Of a stretch of 64,000 nucleotides of DNA, positions 25,701 to 53,800 are shown one piece after another (the first letter of the stretch is position 1; every line of letters begins with the position of its first letter). The stretch lies in assembly GCF_901709675.1 (NCBI RefSeq), contig NC_051101.1:12978501-13042500 (forward strand), in the 5' to 3' direction. The translations under genes were made by a program, and so were the position numbers. The notes below the pieces were generated by a model. It searched no databases, was not told where the DNA came from, and worked only from the letters and a program-made list of their open reading frames with translations. This DNA comes from Syngnathus acus (taxonomy: Eukaryota > Chordata > Actinopteri > Syngnathiformes > Syngnathidae).

Positions 25701-26998
25701 AAAACAATTGAAGCTTCCACTCTTAACGTGCACAAACAGGAAATGTCATGACCGGCAATTTCAAACACTTTGTATTACCATTTGAAATTATTATTAACAT
25801 AATCATTATTGACATCGTGTGTGCTTGGTTGCTTTAAGTGGTTGGGAAAAAAAAGCGATACAATGTTGCCATCTTGGGATGACAACTTGAATTGATGAGC
25901 TGGAACCATGTCAATATTTTCGCTTCAAAATCGAGCTCCTATTGCTATATTTGCACGTGGCTAACATTAGCTCAAATCTGTTTGTATTTACGTACAGTAG
26001 CAGCCATTGAATTTGACCTCCATCCACATGACACAATGAAGGCCGGCAGGTAGGCAGCGAATGCAAACAATGTCGGCGAGCTGGCGTGGCGTGGCGTCAT
26101 CTCAGCTCGTGTGTACTCACCGTCTGCACCCCTGCCTGCGTATATGTCTTTATTTATGGACGGCTATTTTTACAACGCCGCCGCAAATAGTAGGAACGGC
26201 GCCCAAAAGTAGCTCCGGTCTCCCTCGGCGTTCCCGGCCTTCTCATCCATTCATGACTTTGCACCAACACTGCACGCGTTCTTCTTCTTTGGAATTTAGG
26301 AATGTTCACCACCAACTTTTACTACATACATGCTTGGCTGGCGGCGCCGTTTACTCAGACGTAGACTGGAACGATACCTGTTCCACATGTTTTTGGCATT
26401 TATTTACATTTAGTGTCTGACATCGTTTTTTTTGTTATTAAAGTGGATTTTTTTTTCATTATTTTTTCATCATTTTATTTATATATTTATTATTATTATA
26501 TATATTTTATATATTTTTTTACAAGTCATAATTGCTTCTTTCCAAGAACAAAAATAAAAAGAGCAAATAAAAAAGCTAGACGAATTAACCAAAAAAAAAA
26601 CAAAAACCCACACAGACAAAAGGCTCCAATGCCGCTGTCATCTCTGCGTTGGCCGGCGTGCCAGGCGGCCCCGACCGGGCAGCCGGTTGCCGTGGGCGAC
26701 CGTCCGATCAGTGATGTGGCGGTGATGCCTCTAATGAAGCTGACACAGCACAGCCTCCCTGCTCGCCGGGCCGCCGAGGGCCTCCTGCTCTGCATGTAGC
26801 AACAACCCCAAACATCCTCCCTCCACCCCCACAGCTCCACTTGTTTCATGTGCGGCTGATTTGATGGCCGCCTCATTTATTCTCTTGTTTATCGGCCGGG
26901 TCGGGCAAAGACGGTGTTTGTAGTAGCTAAAGTGGGTCACGGTGTGCAAAGCGAGCCCCCTCGTTCACCACTCCCCCTGCCCGTGTGTTGTTTTCCAG

Positions 26999-27227
26999 GA
27001 GCCGGCCAGCTGAGGTGAAGGCGAGGTCACAGTGTGGATGAGCCGCCCGGCCAACGAGGACCATGATCTGAACGCTCGCTCGTCCTCTCTTCTTTCTCCA
27101 CCGTCATCACCGAGTAAACGGCTCCCGCGTCCGGCAGGAAGTGTTTAAACGCACCAGCGGGAAGTGGAAGAAGATTCGGCCGTCACCTGACACCCCCCCA
27201 CCCCGCCTCCGCCGCCGCCACATCAAC
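26999..27227 (+). other. mef2d: 5'UTR part of the mef2d ATG exon
   Basis: A pyrimidine tract and TTTTCCAG precede 26999, giving a good acceptor. The following 229 bp is GC-rich, has no upstream ATG in frame and leads into the coding start at 27228. The ATG context is CATCAACATGG, with A at -3 and G at +4. Confidence 0.7.
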
Positions 27228-42675
<15,448 letters not shown>

Positions 42676-43321
42676 AATGCCGGTGCCATGCCGGGCCGGA
42701 CAGAACCAATTGAGGCCCTTGCCCTCCCCCCCCTCCCAAAAAAACATTACTACACACACCAGCCCCAGAATTTCACATACGCATGCTTAACACTTGGGCA
42801 CACATTCACATACACAACTCACAAAAAAATTGGGGAGATTTGTCAGGATGAACCTAGAATGCTCTAATTTGACCTCTGAACTTTTGAAGTCAGTATTTTC
42901 TTTTTCAGAATTTTCACCCGTGACCAGCAAGTTGTACAAAAAGAAAGACTGAGCATTCAAAAGTTGAGCAAAAGTCAAATTAAGTTTACCTGGAAAGGTT
43001 TCAGAGCATTTGTAGGGTCTTTCTGAAGTCACACCCACAAATACTAATGCCCCAAACTTTTTGTCATCACGGGTCGACTTCATATTTGTCTCTTTCACTC
43101 GGGACAGCACGACGGGAAAAAGCCAGTTTTAATATGTAGTGCAAAAGGGGCTCATGCGGTTGGTTTCCCAGCATGCCTTGCGTGTCGCCATCCATCTCCA
43201 GAGTAGATCAAGCCAATGATGGAAAACTGCCCCCCCTAAAAACCAGACTGATGACACCCCTGACTCTTGGGCTGCCCTCACACTGTCAGCAATTTGTAAA
43301 TGAGCTGGTTTGAAAATCATT

Positions 43322-43380
43322 TTTCTCTTCTCTGATTGGCCACAAGCTGTTGCTTTGCCAGACCAATCAGAGAAGAGAAA
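43322..43380 (+). other. Perfect 18-bp stem-loop in the probable mef2d 3'UTR
   Basis: The arms TTTCTCTTCTCTGATTGG (43322-43339) and its exact complement (43363-43380) enclose a 23-nt loop. The size is compatible with an RNA hairpin or a small palindromic insertion. No miRNA family is recognised. Confidence 0.7.
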
Positions 43381-44111
43381 GCCATCACATGGTTTTGCTG
43401 CCTCTTTTTAATCATGTCAACACGAATAGACGTTGCTTACAAATCAGACAGCAGGGATGTGATTTAATTAATCCAATGATTAGTCGGCTAATTGAGGCAG
43501 GAAAACAGCATTAATTGGAATGATTTGTTGCCATGACAACAACAGAATCAGGGAGGCATGTGGTAACGCACAAAGTGAACCACATTGGGGGACTGTACAT
43601 AAACTGCGTGCGCGTGTGTGTGTGTGACAAGTTTGAATCATGTTATTGATAATAATAGTAGATGATTGTACATATGAGCTCAGTATTTGGCAGGAAGTAA
43701 GGACAACAAAAAACGGATTCTCAGTGGAACTCCTTTTTTAATAATTCTTTATGGCTATGTGCGTGTGTGTGTGTACAGTACACGATATAAAAGTGTAGTT
43801 TGTCGACCATGCAACAGAGGGCGCTATAGAGGCAGAAAAGGGACTCGATGTTGGAGCGCACTTTTTACACTTAAACACACGTGCACACATATCAATGCAA
43901 AGGTTCCCTCCGTCCACGTGTTTGTATACTTTTTGACGTTCTACGATTAGATTATGAAGTTAACAACCCTCTGATTGGAGGTTTCGATGGTGACAAGTTT
44001 AAATTATAAGAGTTTTGTAAGAATTGCAGCTATTTCCCCCCAAAGTTTCAGTTGTGTTGCATGTCCTTTTAAAAAAAAAAATCAAAAAGGGAAAAAAACA
44101 AAGTGTGTGTA

Positions 44112-44225
44112 TACCATATATATATATATATATATATATATAGTATAGTTATATAAATATATATAATATATATCAAGTTATACATCTATAAAGTTATATA
44201 TATATATCTTATACAGTATTTATAG
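44112..44225. repeat. TA-rich microsatellite block
   Basis: A TA dinucleotide run followed by imperfect ATAT/AAGTTATA repeats. Confidence 0.9.
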
Positions 44226-45570
44226 GTATTTATGTTGTGTGTTTTCCTTTTTTGATTTTTTTTTTTACTTTTAGCATACTACTACTCCTGTTTGCATTAC
44301 GTTTTATTTTATTTTTGCTTTGTTTTGTCACATTTTAAAATACGCAAACATTTCCAAAAACTGCCCCTTAAATGCTACGTTAAAGCTACAAAAGTAGATA
44401 AAGAGGCGGGGGTTAAAAAAAAGTTTTATATTTGCTAATATGTACTTTTCCCACTATATTTCACAACACACACACATACACCTTTTTCCTGTCAATCAAC
44501 ACTTTGAGAACATCCCCCTTTACCATTAAAGTTGAAAGATTTTTTTTTTTTATCATATCGCTGTACTCAAGCCCACTTAAAAAAAATCTTTGTGTTGCCA
44601 TGGCGATGCAGTTAGCCACCAACGAAACGTTAGCACTGCACCTCTTTGTTTTTGATGACTATTTATTGGGACAATGTGCGATGCGGTCCTTTTTAGTGCG
44701 CTAAATGAACTATTTTCAATTCATTTCCTGCGGCGTTTTATTCTGTTGGGAGTCTGCCTCAAGCCATACGCGACTTGGTTGTTATCTGTGCGCTCCCTCT
44801 AGGGGGCGCCATAATCACTAAAAGACAATCATCTTCAAACTCTGCCTGCTATGGAAAGCCATTTGAGCGTTTTATTTTCCAAGTTCTTGATATCCAAAGT
44901 CCATATACTAGTACGCTCTTTGTCCTAACTAGTAAGACAAGGATTACTAATATGTTTCAACTACTAGTATCACTTTTGGCATAATCAATTAGATCAAATC
45001 TTAGAAATAAACTGCTGTAATTAGTACATGGATCTTTTGATAGGTATCAAGGATTTGGAATAAACACTCCAACATATTTCCACACGCAGGCCACCAAAGC
45101 TAAAACGCTCACTTTCCGATGTCCATTCGTGCTGGTGACAAGTCTGTTTTTTTATGGTGATATTATGATGAATATAAATTATCATCACGATGAGGACATA
45201 GACGTGATGAAGACTTTTTTTGTGTAGCTTAGTTTTTATTTGATCAATATTCTATAAATATCTTTTTGTTTGGTTGTTGGTTTTTTTTTTGGTTGTGTTA
45301 TGAATTAAACGTCGCACGTTGTTTTGACGCACAAGTAAGCGAGGATGTCACTGCTGCATGGATCAAGAGCAAAGGGGAATAAAATGTAAAGTCAACACAC
45401 CATCGTCACACAAATATATTCTAAGAAAAATGAAGATAAAATATAGAATAAAAATAGCTAATATATTGTGTTGGGCTAGTCTGCTTTTTTCTTGTAAAGA
45501 GACTTTTTTTTTGTTGGAGAATGATATACAATTTGTGTATATTTTCATAAATAAAAGTATGCACTGATAT

Positions 45571-47070
45571 GTTATTACGAAATCTATACTGCTTTTACAA
45601 AAAAGTGTTTGTTATTGTACCAAAGTATCCGATGCTCCCTTTCTTCTTGCGCCTCCCTCGCTCCCCTTTTTGCGTATGTTTTACCGTATTTTATATATTA
45701 AATAGACAAGTTGACCTACACCAAACTTTGTCGCTCTTTTCTCTTTCCTTCATCTGTTCTCTTTAAATGTAGGTTTAAAAAAAAAAAAAAGTCATTTGGA
45801 TTTATTTTTTTTATAGATTTGTGGGTGGTATAAGTTTAGGTGTCATCTGTCCATGTCAGCTGCCTGCTTGACGTCACGCCCAGTGAGACACACACACACA
45901 TATGCACACACACGCACACACCAGCAGATTTGTCTCGAAATTCATTTCAATTTAATCACTGACACAAAACCTTGACATCCATCTGTTTTTATCATTAGCA
46001 TGCTAACAAAATGACACTGGAGAAATACTGTGATTTAGTTAGCTTATGTGTGTATGACTTTGCGTTTGTGTAGGTCTGTGTGTGGGCGCGGCCCGCTGTC
46101 TCACTAATTCAATTTCCACATACTGATTAGATGACAGCGGGCATCTGCTGCCACACACACACACACACACACTGACACGCACATAGTTATGTGATTAGTT
46201 GAAAGCCTTGCCCACTCAAGCACAAGCCTCCTTCCTTCGTTTCATGCCGTCAGCTAGCATGGCGGTCTATCTGTCCCATAGTTTTTGTAAATGTGTACAC
46301 AACCACAAACAAAAGCATACTTTGAAAAGTTTGACAAAAACTCGCCCCTGATATCGCTTTCACTGACCAACAAAAATTGTGTGGTCATATCTATCAAAAA
46401 AGGATTCATGCCTGAAATTGAACAGGATGTCGGCCATTTTGTTTTAAGCTATAGCCATTTTGGCTGAATTCCATGACACCACCATTAAGATATTTTGTTT
46501 AGCTACACTATTATGAGCAAACTATTGGGTCAGAGTTTGATGATCATTTCAAGAATTTGAAGCCTCACTGCCTAAGTAGATTTTTACTGTTTGTTTACTG
46601 TCGTTCCTAAGATGCATAAATGTCAAACAATAGTGGATCAAATTTGCATTTGTACCTTTAATGGAAGGATCAAAGACAACTAATACGGAATAAGAAATAA
46701 AACACGTGTTGAAGTGAAGCATTTGTCATGGGGGGGGCTTAACATTGTGGAGGCTTAGCAGAGTCATGCGCAGCTGTCACCAACACAAACAAAAAGCTAA
46801 TTGCACGCCGCCGTGCAACCTGGACTATTTTTAAAGCCATCGTGCATGATGATGAAAGAATTGGTCAGTGACTGCAACTTCAAGTGTCTCACTGGAGACG
46901 CCCGAACGGAATGCCAATCATATTTGGCTATTTCTGACTTCTCGCTCATAAAAAGTTGCGTATCTTGAGCTGTGGGCTCACATTTAAGCTAAGTTGCAAT
47001 CAAATTGGTTCTTCTAGAACACTACTTGATTGTGATCATACAAAATAACACCCAGAGCATTTTGTCATCA
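45571..47070. other. Intergenic region between mef2d and nes
   Basis: AT-rich DNA separates the two convergent genes. It holds short CA tracts (about 45890-45920 and 46153-46173) and no recognisable exon. Open frames here are short and lack context. Confidence 0.6.
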
Positions 47071-47478
47071 AGTTTATTCAATTTAAATGTACTCCTACTA
47101 AACAATCAATCAAGCAAAAAAAGCAACATTTATTCATTTATTGATCAACAAACATTTCTTGACCGCATGAGCTTTTTGTTACACGACAATCAATCAGTCA
47201 TTAGTGCGATCTGCTCTTATTGATCTCCACCGGGAAGTGAAACGTATCAGCTCGATTAGATCAATAACAGCTGATCAATGGTTCACCTTCCAGTCCGGAC
47301 CAAGATTAGCACAGAAGGAAACTGGAGATGGAAGCAGACTCATCAAATCAAATTGGTACGATGGTAGTGGTACCAAGGGAAGACATTTTAGGAAAATTTA
47401 AGATAGCAAAGAATTGACTCGGGAACTTGATGAGTGGCCAGATGGTTTCCAATGACACCTAGGTTCTGGTGGACCGGA
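47071..47478 (-). other. nes: Probable nes 3'UTR with poly(A) signal
   Basis: Downstream of the nes stop on the minus strand, AATAAA signals appear as TTTATT on the plus strand at about 47131 and about 47071. They give a short 3'UTR of about 350-410 bp. Confidence 0.5.
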
Positions 47479-50400
47479 TTATTCGTCCCCGGATGACCAG
47501 GAACCTCCCTCAACTTCCGAGTCCTCAGAATGTACGGACACTCCCGTCACAGGCTCCGCCTTCTTTGAACTCCCATTGACCGCCTTCCCCCAGTCCAGCT
47601 CGCCAGCAAAGTCCATCCCGGTGGAGATGTCATCTGATCCGTAAGCGGCGGCATCTTCCACGGACGATGCCCAGAAGTCCTTCTTGTCTTTGCCGTTGGT
47701 TTTGTGGAATTCCGACAAGGAGTCCTTCAAGATGACGGATTCCTCAGGTGCAGTCTCTGGGGACATCTCAACAGGTTTCTCGTCAAATGTTGGGGCACCT
47801 TCGCCGTCGTCTCCTTCCTCTTGATGATGACTCATAATAGATTTTTCTTCATCTTTTGGATGTCTTATGTCAACATCTTTGGTAGTCTTTTTCAGGATGT
47901 TCCATTCATCTGCCAGATGGCCTGCAGCCTCTTCTACCATGGAAGTAGATTGCTGGAGGAGACCTTTTTGGTTTTGAGATTCCAGACACTCTTCTTTATC
48001 TTCTTCTTCTTCTCCCAAGTTGGGTCCACTGAGGAACTCACTAAAGGTTTCATCATCATGCATCACCTCATCCTCCCTTTTCTCTGGAGCTTCTGATGCA
48101 TCTTGAACCCCTTCTTTCATCTCTTTGTTGTCTGTAGAATCCATCTGAGGCTGAACTGAATCCCCGAAGAGAAGATTGTCTTCATCTTGGAGATCAGGAT
48201 CTATGCAGACTGGTAAGTTTACCTTGACAGCTTCTTCTTGGTTCAACGTTACATCCTGGACTTCTTCCAAGTAGTCGTCCGGATAGTCCAGTTGAGGCTG
48301 GATAAAATCATTCAGGTCCAGATCATCTTCATCTTGGAGATCAGGATCTATGCGCACTGGTAAATTGAACTTGATGTCATCTTCTTGGTTCGACGTTAGA
48401 TCCTGGACTTCCTCCACATAGTCATCTGTAGAGTCTAAGTGTGGCTGGATGAAACCACTGTGGTCCAGATTGTCTTCATCTTGAACATCAGGATCCATGC
48501 AGGATGGCATGTTCACCTTGTTGGCCTCTTCTTGTTCCATGGTCAATATTTCATTCTGGACTTTCTCGCTATCATCTGGAGAGTCCAACTGAGGCTGCTC
48601 CACTTGGAGTTCAGATTCTGTGCAGGACAGCAGGTACAATTTCTGTGCTTCTTCTTCTTTCAATATTTCATCTGGGACCTCCTCCACAGAGTCATCCGGT
48701 GAGTCCAACTGAGGTGGGAGAAAATCCTCAAGGTCTAGATTGCCTTCTCCTTGGACATCGGGATCCATGTTGGATGTCTGATTTTCATCCTTATCAGTCT
48801 CTTCTTGTTCCATAGCCATTATTTCAACCTGGTCCTTCTCTCCATCACTCAGAGATTCTGACTGAGAAGGTCCCAAGTCCAGATTGCTTTTCACTTGGAC
48901 ATCGGATTCTACGCAGGATAGTGAGTAAACTTTCTCTGCTTCTTCTTGCTTCAGCATTCCATCTTGGACCTCTTTCTCTTCCATCTCCTCCTCATTATCC
49001 TTAGTGTCCAACTGAGGCAGAATCGAGTCTCTGGAGATTGGTTGGTCTTGGACATCAGGAACCATGCAGGACGTCAAGTTTCCTTCCCCAGCCTCTAAAT
49101 GCTCCATGGTCAATGGTTCATCTTGGACCTTCTCTAAGTCATCCAAATGAGTCTGGGATAAATCATGGAGGTCTTGGCCTTCAGATTTCATGATGACTTC
49201 TTCTTCCATGGTCATTGTTTGATATTGGAGCTCCCCCTCTTCCACCCTTTCCTTGGCATTATCATCCAGAGTGTCCAACTGAGGCTCCACGGAATCCCTA
49301 AGGACTTGGATGCATTCCACTTGGACTTCAGATTCTGGGATGATTTTTTCTTCCAAGGTCATCATTCCATCCTGGACCTTCTCCTCTTCCATGTCCTGAA
49401 ACTTCTCCGGCTGCACAGAATCCCTAAGGTCCATTTTGGTTTCCACTTGGACATCAGATTCTGTGATTCCATTCTGTTCCTTTTTGGTCATTCCATCCTG
49501 GACCTCCTCCTCTTCCACCTCCTGCCATCCCTCCTCCTCATCCTCAAGAAGGACTGTTTGGTTCTCACTGGCCACCTCTTGAGCAAAGTGAGAAACATAG
49601 CTATCTGTGGAAAGGTTCGCCAATTCCTGCTCCACAAGTCGGTCCGTCTCGATCTCCACATCATCAACCTCCGCAGGTATTTCTTCATCCAAATGCTCCT
49701 CACTGACGTTTTCCAGTCCAGAAGCTTCCTGAGAATATCCCAGGTCATATTCTACCACCTCTTCATCGACTTCCTCACAAAGATCCTCCATGGTTCCAAA
49801 GTTCTTGGTCTTGCTTTCGTTCCAGGCACGTCCAGCCGAATCTCCATCACTGGACTCGCTCTCATCCACGTGAGACGCTTGCGTATTAGCGTCGGTGTCG
49901 TCGCTGGTGTACCGGATGAGCGGACGCGTGTCAGCTAGCGTGTTTTCTTGAGCATAGCTGTCGCTCTCCAGCTCCGTTCGCCAGGACACCGAGACATTCT
50001 GGGAGTCTTCGTCCTCTTCGTTGATGTCTGGTGAACGTTCTTCCCGTCGACTCCAAATCTCTTCTTGCTTCTTTGTTTCTTCTCGACTTAGCTCAGACCT
50101 TCTTGTTAAGATGTCCTCCTCTGGTTCTGCGTACTGACTTTCCGCTTCTAATTTGGGTTCACTTGACTCGACACGGATCTTCTTTTCTACTACGCTGTCC
50201 CATGTGTCCATCTCTTCTCCATCTGGATACAAGAAGTCCACTCCTTCTGCCACAGATGTTCCCAAGGTGGAGTAACTTATTTCCTGTCTGATCTCAGCCA
50301 TGTCCTCGGGGTTGAGGTCACATTGGGAAGACAAACTGCTGGTCCTGGATTCCAGGGTGGGTTCGAGTATTGCCTCCGTTCCAGATCTTGATGTTATCTC

Positions 50401-50852
50401 CTGCTCATCTACCACCAAGTACGCCTCAACCGGAGCAATTGCAGAAGAACTGAAGGTCTCCTCTGTTGTCTCCAGAACATGTTGTTGTTGGCCGATCTCC
50501 TTATTGAGTGGTGGAGCTACCGAGTGGAGTTTCCCGCCATATTCTTCTTCTCCGCCTTCATCTGGATGTTCCTCCTCACCAGGAGAAGATAAAGGCTCAG
50601 CATATGTTACTTTCTCATCTACTTCCTGTGCTCGAAACTTCTCCACGGCTCCATCATGCAATATTTTAGGATAAGGACTTTGTTGTCTGGCCACTTTCGT
50701 TGTCATTTCTTCTTTCTTGTGAACCTGACTGACATTTTCAAGGTTGCTCCTCAAAGGGGTCGTTGAAGTCACGGATGGTCTCCAGACAGACGCGAGGGTG
50801 TTGCAGCGAGCCGGTAGTTGGTAATTCCCTCGTAAAGATCTCAAAGGCGCGT
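47479..50852 (-). CDS. nes: nes exon 4: long acidic tail
   Basis: 3374 nt beginning at TCATAG/ACGCGCC, where the leftover G makes GAC (DAPLRSLRGNYQLPARCNTL). The tail is dominated by E, D, Q and S, has almost no hydrophobic core and ends GGSWSSGDE. The upstream MPLI codons of the open frame are intronic. Confidence 0.94.
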
Positions 50853-53800
50853 CTATGAGAGGCAAAAAATGCAGTCAATAAACTGCGGGGGTTGAAGTTG
50901 TCGTAAAAACGTGACCTCCTCACGAGTAAGATGGAATTGCCTCCAATGCTTTCTGGCTCAGTTCCACGGAGGGGACCCATGGTGGAGCGGAGGCTACGCT
51001 AATGGACGCTATTGATCGCCATTTCTTTCTTACTGGAAAGCCAAGAGGCCACGTGGCGGGCGCTTTGCGAACGCTGTTACTTGGATTACAACCATCAATC
51101 CACCAATTTGAATAAAACCATTCTAAAATGGAGGAGCTCAAAGTGAAGGGCTATTAGTTAACCTGATATCATGTTAGTGACTATTTTGCATTTTCCTCGT
51201 CAAAGCAGGCCTTTAAAAAGCACTTTCATTAATTAAAGGTTCCAAATAATTCAATCTAAATGGACGCTTATTAAAACAACCATGTGATTGGTCTCGGCCA
51301 ATCAGCAACAAGAATTATGTTGTGATTAAAGTAAGTAAAAACAAAAAGATGACGCAAGATGGTCTTTCTAGGCAAAATGAATGATGTCAAAGGACATTCC
51401 TGGTATTTTTACCTTTCAGTGTAATGTTTCTAGACTCTTTAAGACGGCTCATATCGTCTCGCCGCAGGCTCTCGCTGTCCAGTAGAGCTCTGCAAAGACA
51501 GTAAAATAAACAAGATGTTCACCTCGGACGCAAAAACCTCGGCCTGTGCGGGGAAGGAAACATCAGAGTGTGCAGTCACTCTTATGATGATGAATGAAAG
51601 GTCTCTGCTATTGATCTCACACACACACACACACACACAGATATTATTAGCAGGCCATCCAGCGCTAACTCACAAGCTAGCCACCATCCATCACGCGTAA
51701 TATCTTTTTTTTTTCTAAATTTTGATTCAAAAGACATGATTTACTTTATTCTACTTTTTTGTCCGCATGTTCAAAAAAGGTGTGCCAGCTCTTAAAGCAA
51801 GTCTAACGATTGACTATTGATAGATTGATAGCTAATTATATTGCATGTCATGAGTCCCCTCCCTGCTGTTATTGGAGAATCCCACAGCTCATAAATGTGG
51901 GAGCAGTCTGCGTCAATACATGCGAGGGTGGGGCGAGGGGGGGTGTGCACTTTTGTGCTCCACAATGGACTTTGCGGCTCCAGCAGGACGACTCAGGCTG
52001 CTGCTTCAAGGGCGTGACCTTTGAAGCCCAAACAGCTGAGACCTTGTATGGCTGGAGAAGATCCAGTTTGCGCCGGGGTGACTCGATCACACTTGATCAC
52101 ACGGTCGAGTTTTATTGATGTGTCATGTCTATTGCAAGCTGACTTCCTCTGGCACGCTGGACAAGTAGAAGTCCCCCTCAACTGCTAAAAGTGGGCCAGA
52201 TGATTTAGTGTAACCTTGATGAGAGCCAACACGGTTGATTTTTGGTGAGCGAAGCGGGGGCACACTCTGAACTGGTGACCAGTTAATTATAGAGTGGATA
52301 GAAAAAGTCTACACACCCCTGGTGCCAGCTATTCATGAAACACAAAAAAAGAGACATGTTAGCATGTGTCAAAAGGGGAAGAACGGCAAAAAAATCTGGT
52401 TGCAAAAGTGCGCACACCCTCTTATAACTATGGCTGTGTTCAGAATGAACCAATCATATTTCAATTTATGGGAGTCAGCACACACCTCGTGTTGGACATG
52501 ACATAATTTGGAATATTTGGAGGTCTTTTTTTTTTTTTCTTTCTACCTGTAGGTGACCACCTCCAGGCCCAGCGACATCTTCTGCTGGAGCAAGCCTCGG
52601 TTCTCCTGCACCAGATGATGAAGCTGCTGGCCCACATGCTGCTTCTCCTTCTCCAGACCTTCCAAGTGCTCCTGTACGCAAGACATGGCTTGACAAGGTT
52701 AGACGTGCTTCTGTTTGATTTTGATGATTAGATGGCTCCTGCTAGTCGTTTGTCAACCATTCAGGAGTCAGCGTGTATTATTCGATTGTTCGCCGGGCTT
52801 CCTGAAGAGGAAGAGGACAGCTGGGAATGACTCACACATTCTCACAATAGGCCGCTCTGCCCACTTCTTAGACAGGAAGTATAAACATAGTAGCTGGTCC
52901 TTTCTTTTGGTATTTAAACACACTGACAGAAGTTCAGCCATCTTCAAATTTACAGTCAGGAGAAAATTGTCATACAAATAAAGATTTGTCATATTCTTGA
53001 GATGGTGAATTATATGTTATGAGGAAACATTTTGAAAATTGTGTTTGCTTCACCTGAAGTGTGTTTATGTGCCGTCTGTGTTCTTCACTCTGCTGCTCTG
53101 CCGTCTCCTCCAGCTGGCTCCTAACATCGCCTTCAGAGATCCTCTCTCTCTCCAAGGCCATCAGCTGGGCCTGGTACTCATTCTTGTGGCGCTCTGTTTG
53201 GCCCAGATGGGCTGCGGTCTCCCTCAGGTTCTCCTCAAGTTGGTCTAGCTGTGCCTGGTAAGCTTGCTCGGTCTCCTGCCATGCCTTGGAGGCCTGCTGG
53301 CTGAGCTCCTCCTCCAGCTGGAGGAGGTCTAAGGTTGGGGTGCTGCGTTGCGGTGCCCTATGGATCAGGGCGGTCTCCAAGCGGGCCACGTCGACCTCTT
53401 GGTTCCGTACCAGGTGCTCCATCTCTTCCTCCAGCTCGCTGATTCTCTCCCTGAGCCACCTCTGAGCCTCGTGCTCCTCTTCCAGCTCCTTCCTGCTCAC
53501 CTCCATCTTCGCGTTGACCTCCGCTTGGGCCCGAGCCTCCTTCTGCCAGTGCCGCTCTACCATCTGGAACTCCTCACTCAAGTTGCAGACCTCCATCTGA
53601 GCAAAGACCCGCTCCCGCCAGACTTCATCCAACTCCTCTCTGGTCCGATGGAGATCTTCCTTCAAGCTCTTCTCCCTCACGGAGGCGCCCCGGTGGCCGT
53701 GCCGTAGAGCGTGGATCTCTTGGGCCAGCTGCATGTTCTCCTCCTCCAGGAGCTTGACCCGGCCCAGGTAGGTCTGTAGGCGGCGGTTGAGGTCCAGCAT

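Larger units (their letters stand above)
5504..26998 (+). other. mef2d: Putative mef2d intron 1 (21.5 kb), non-coding
   Basis: No coding exon was recognised on either strand. The interval holds most of the mobile elements listed here, two families of degenerate short repeats (about 6010-6310 and 18340-18670), a diverged duplicated segment (about 25058-25700) and GC-richer blocks without obvious repeats (about 6560-6860, 10100-10480 and 23580-23830) that are the best places to look for enhancers. Open frames of 100-210 codons occur here but lack family similarity and splice context. If the exon-1 call at about 5.3 kb is wrong, this interval is simply upstream DNA. Confidence 0.5.
42676..45570 (+). 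other. mef2d: Probable mef2d 3'UTR
   Basis: About 2.9 kb with no exon-like reading frame follows the stop. A canonical AATAAA lies at 45550-45555 and is the best polyadenylation candidate. The stretch contains a perfect 18-bp stem-loop (43322-43380), a TA-rich block and several T-runs. MEF2D messages in other vertebrates also have long 3'UTRs. The end point is inferred. Confidence 0.5.

Noticed and set aside
27141-27227. Upstream in-frame extension of mef2d
   Set aside because: The frame is open but there is no ATG. MEF2 proteins start at MGRKK.
49165-49938. 257-codon plus-strand open frame opposite nes exon 4
   Set aside because: It is the antisense of the acidic tail. Codons for E, D and Q leave few stops on the other strand, and it has no start context or family similarity.
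50853-50865. ATG at the head of the long nes tail frame as a separate gene start
   Set aside because: It lies in the intron, just before the acceptor TCATAG at 50853. The tail is joined in phase to the rod exons.
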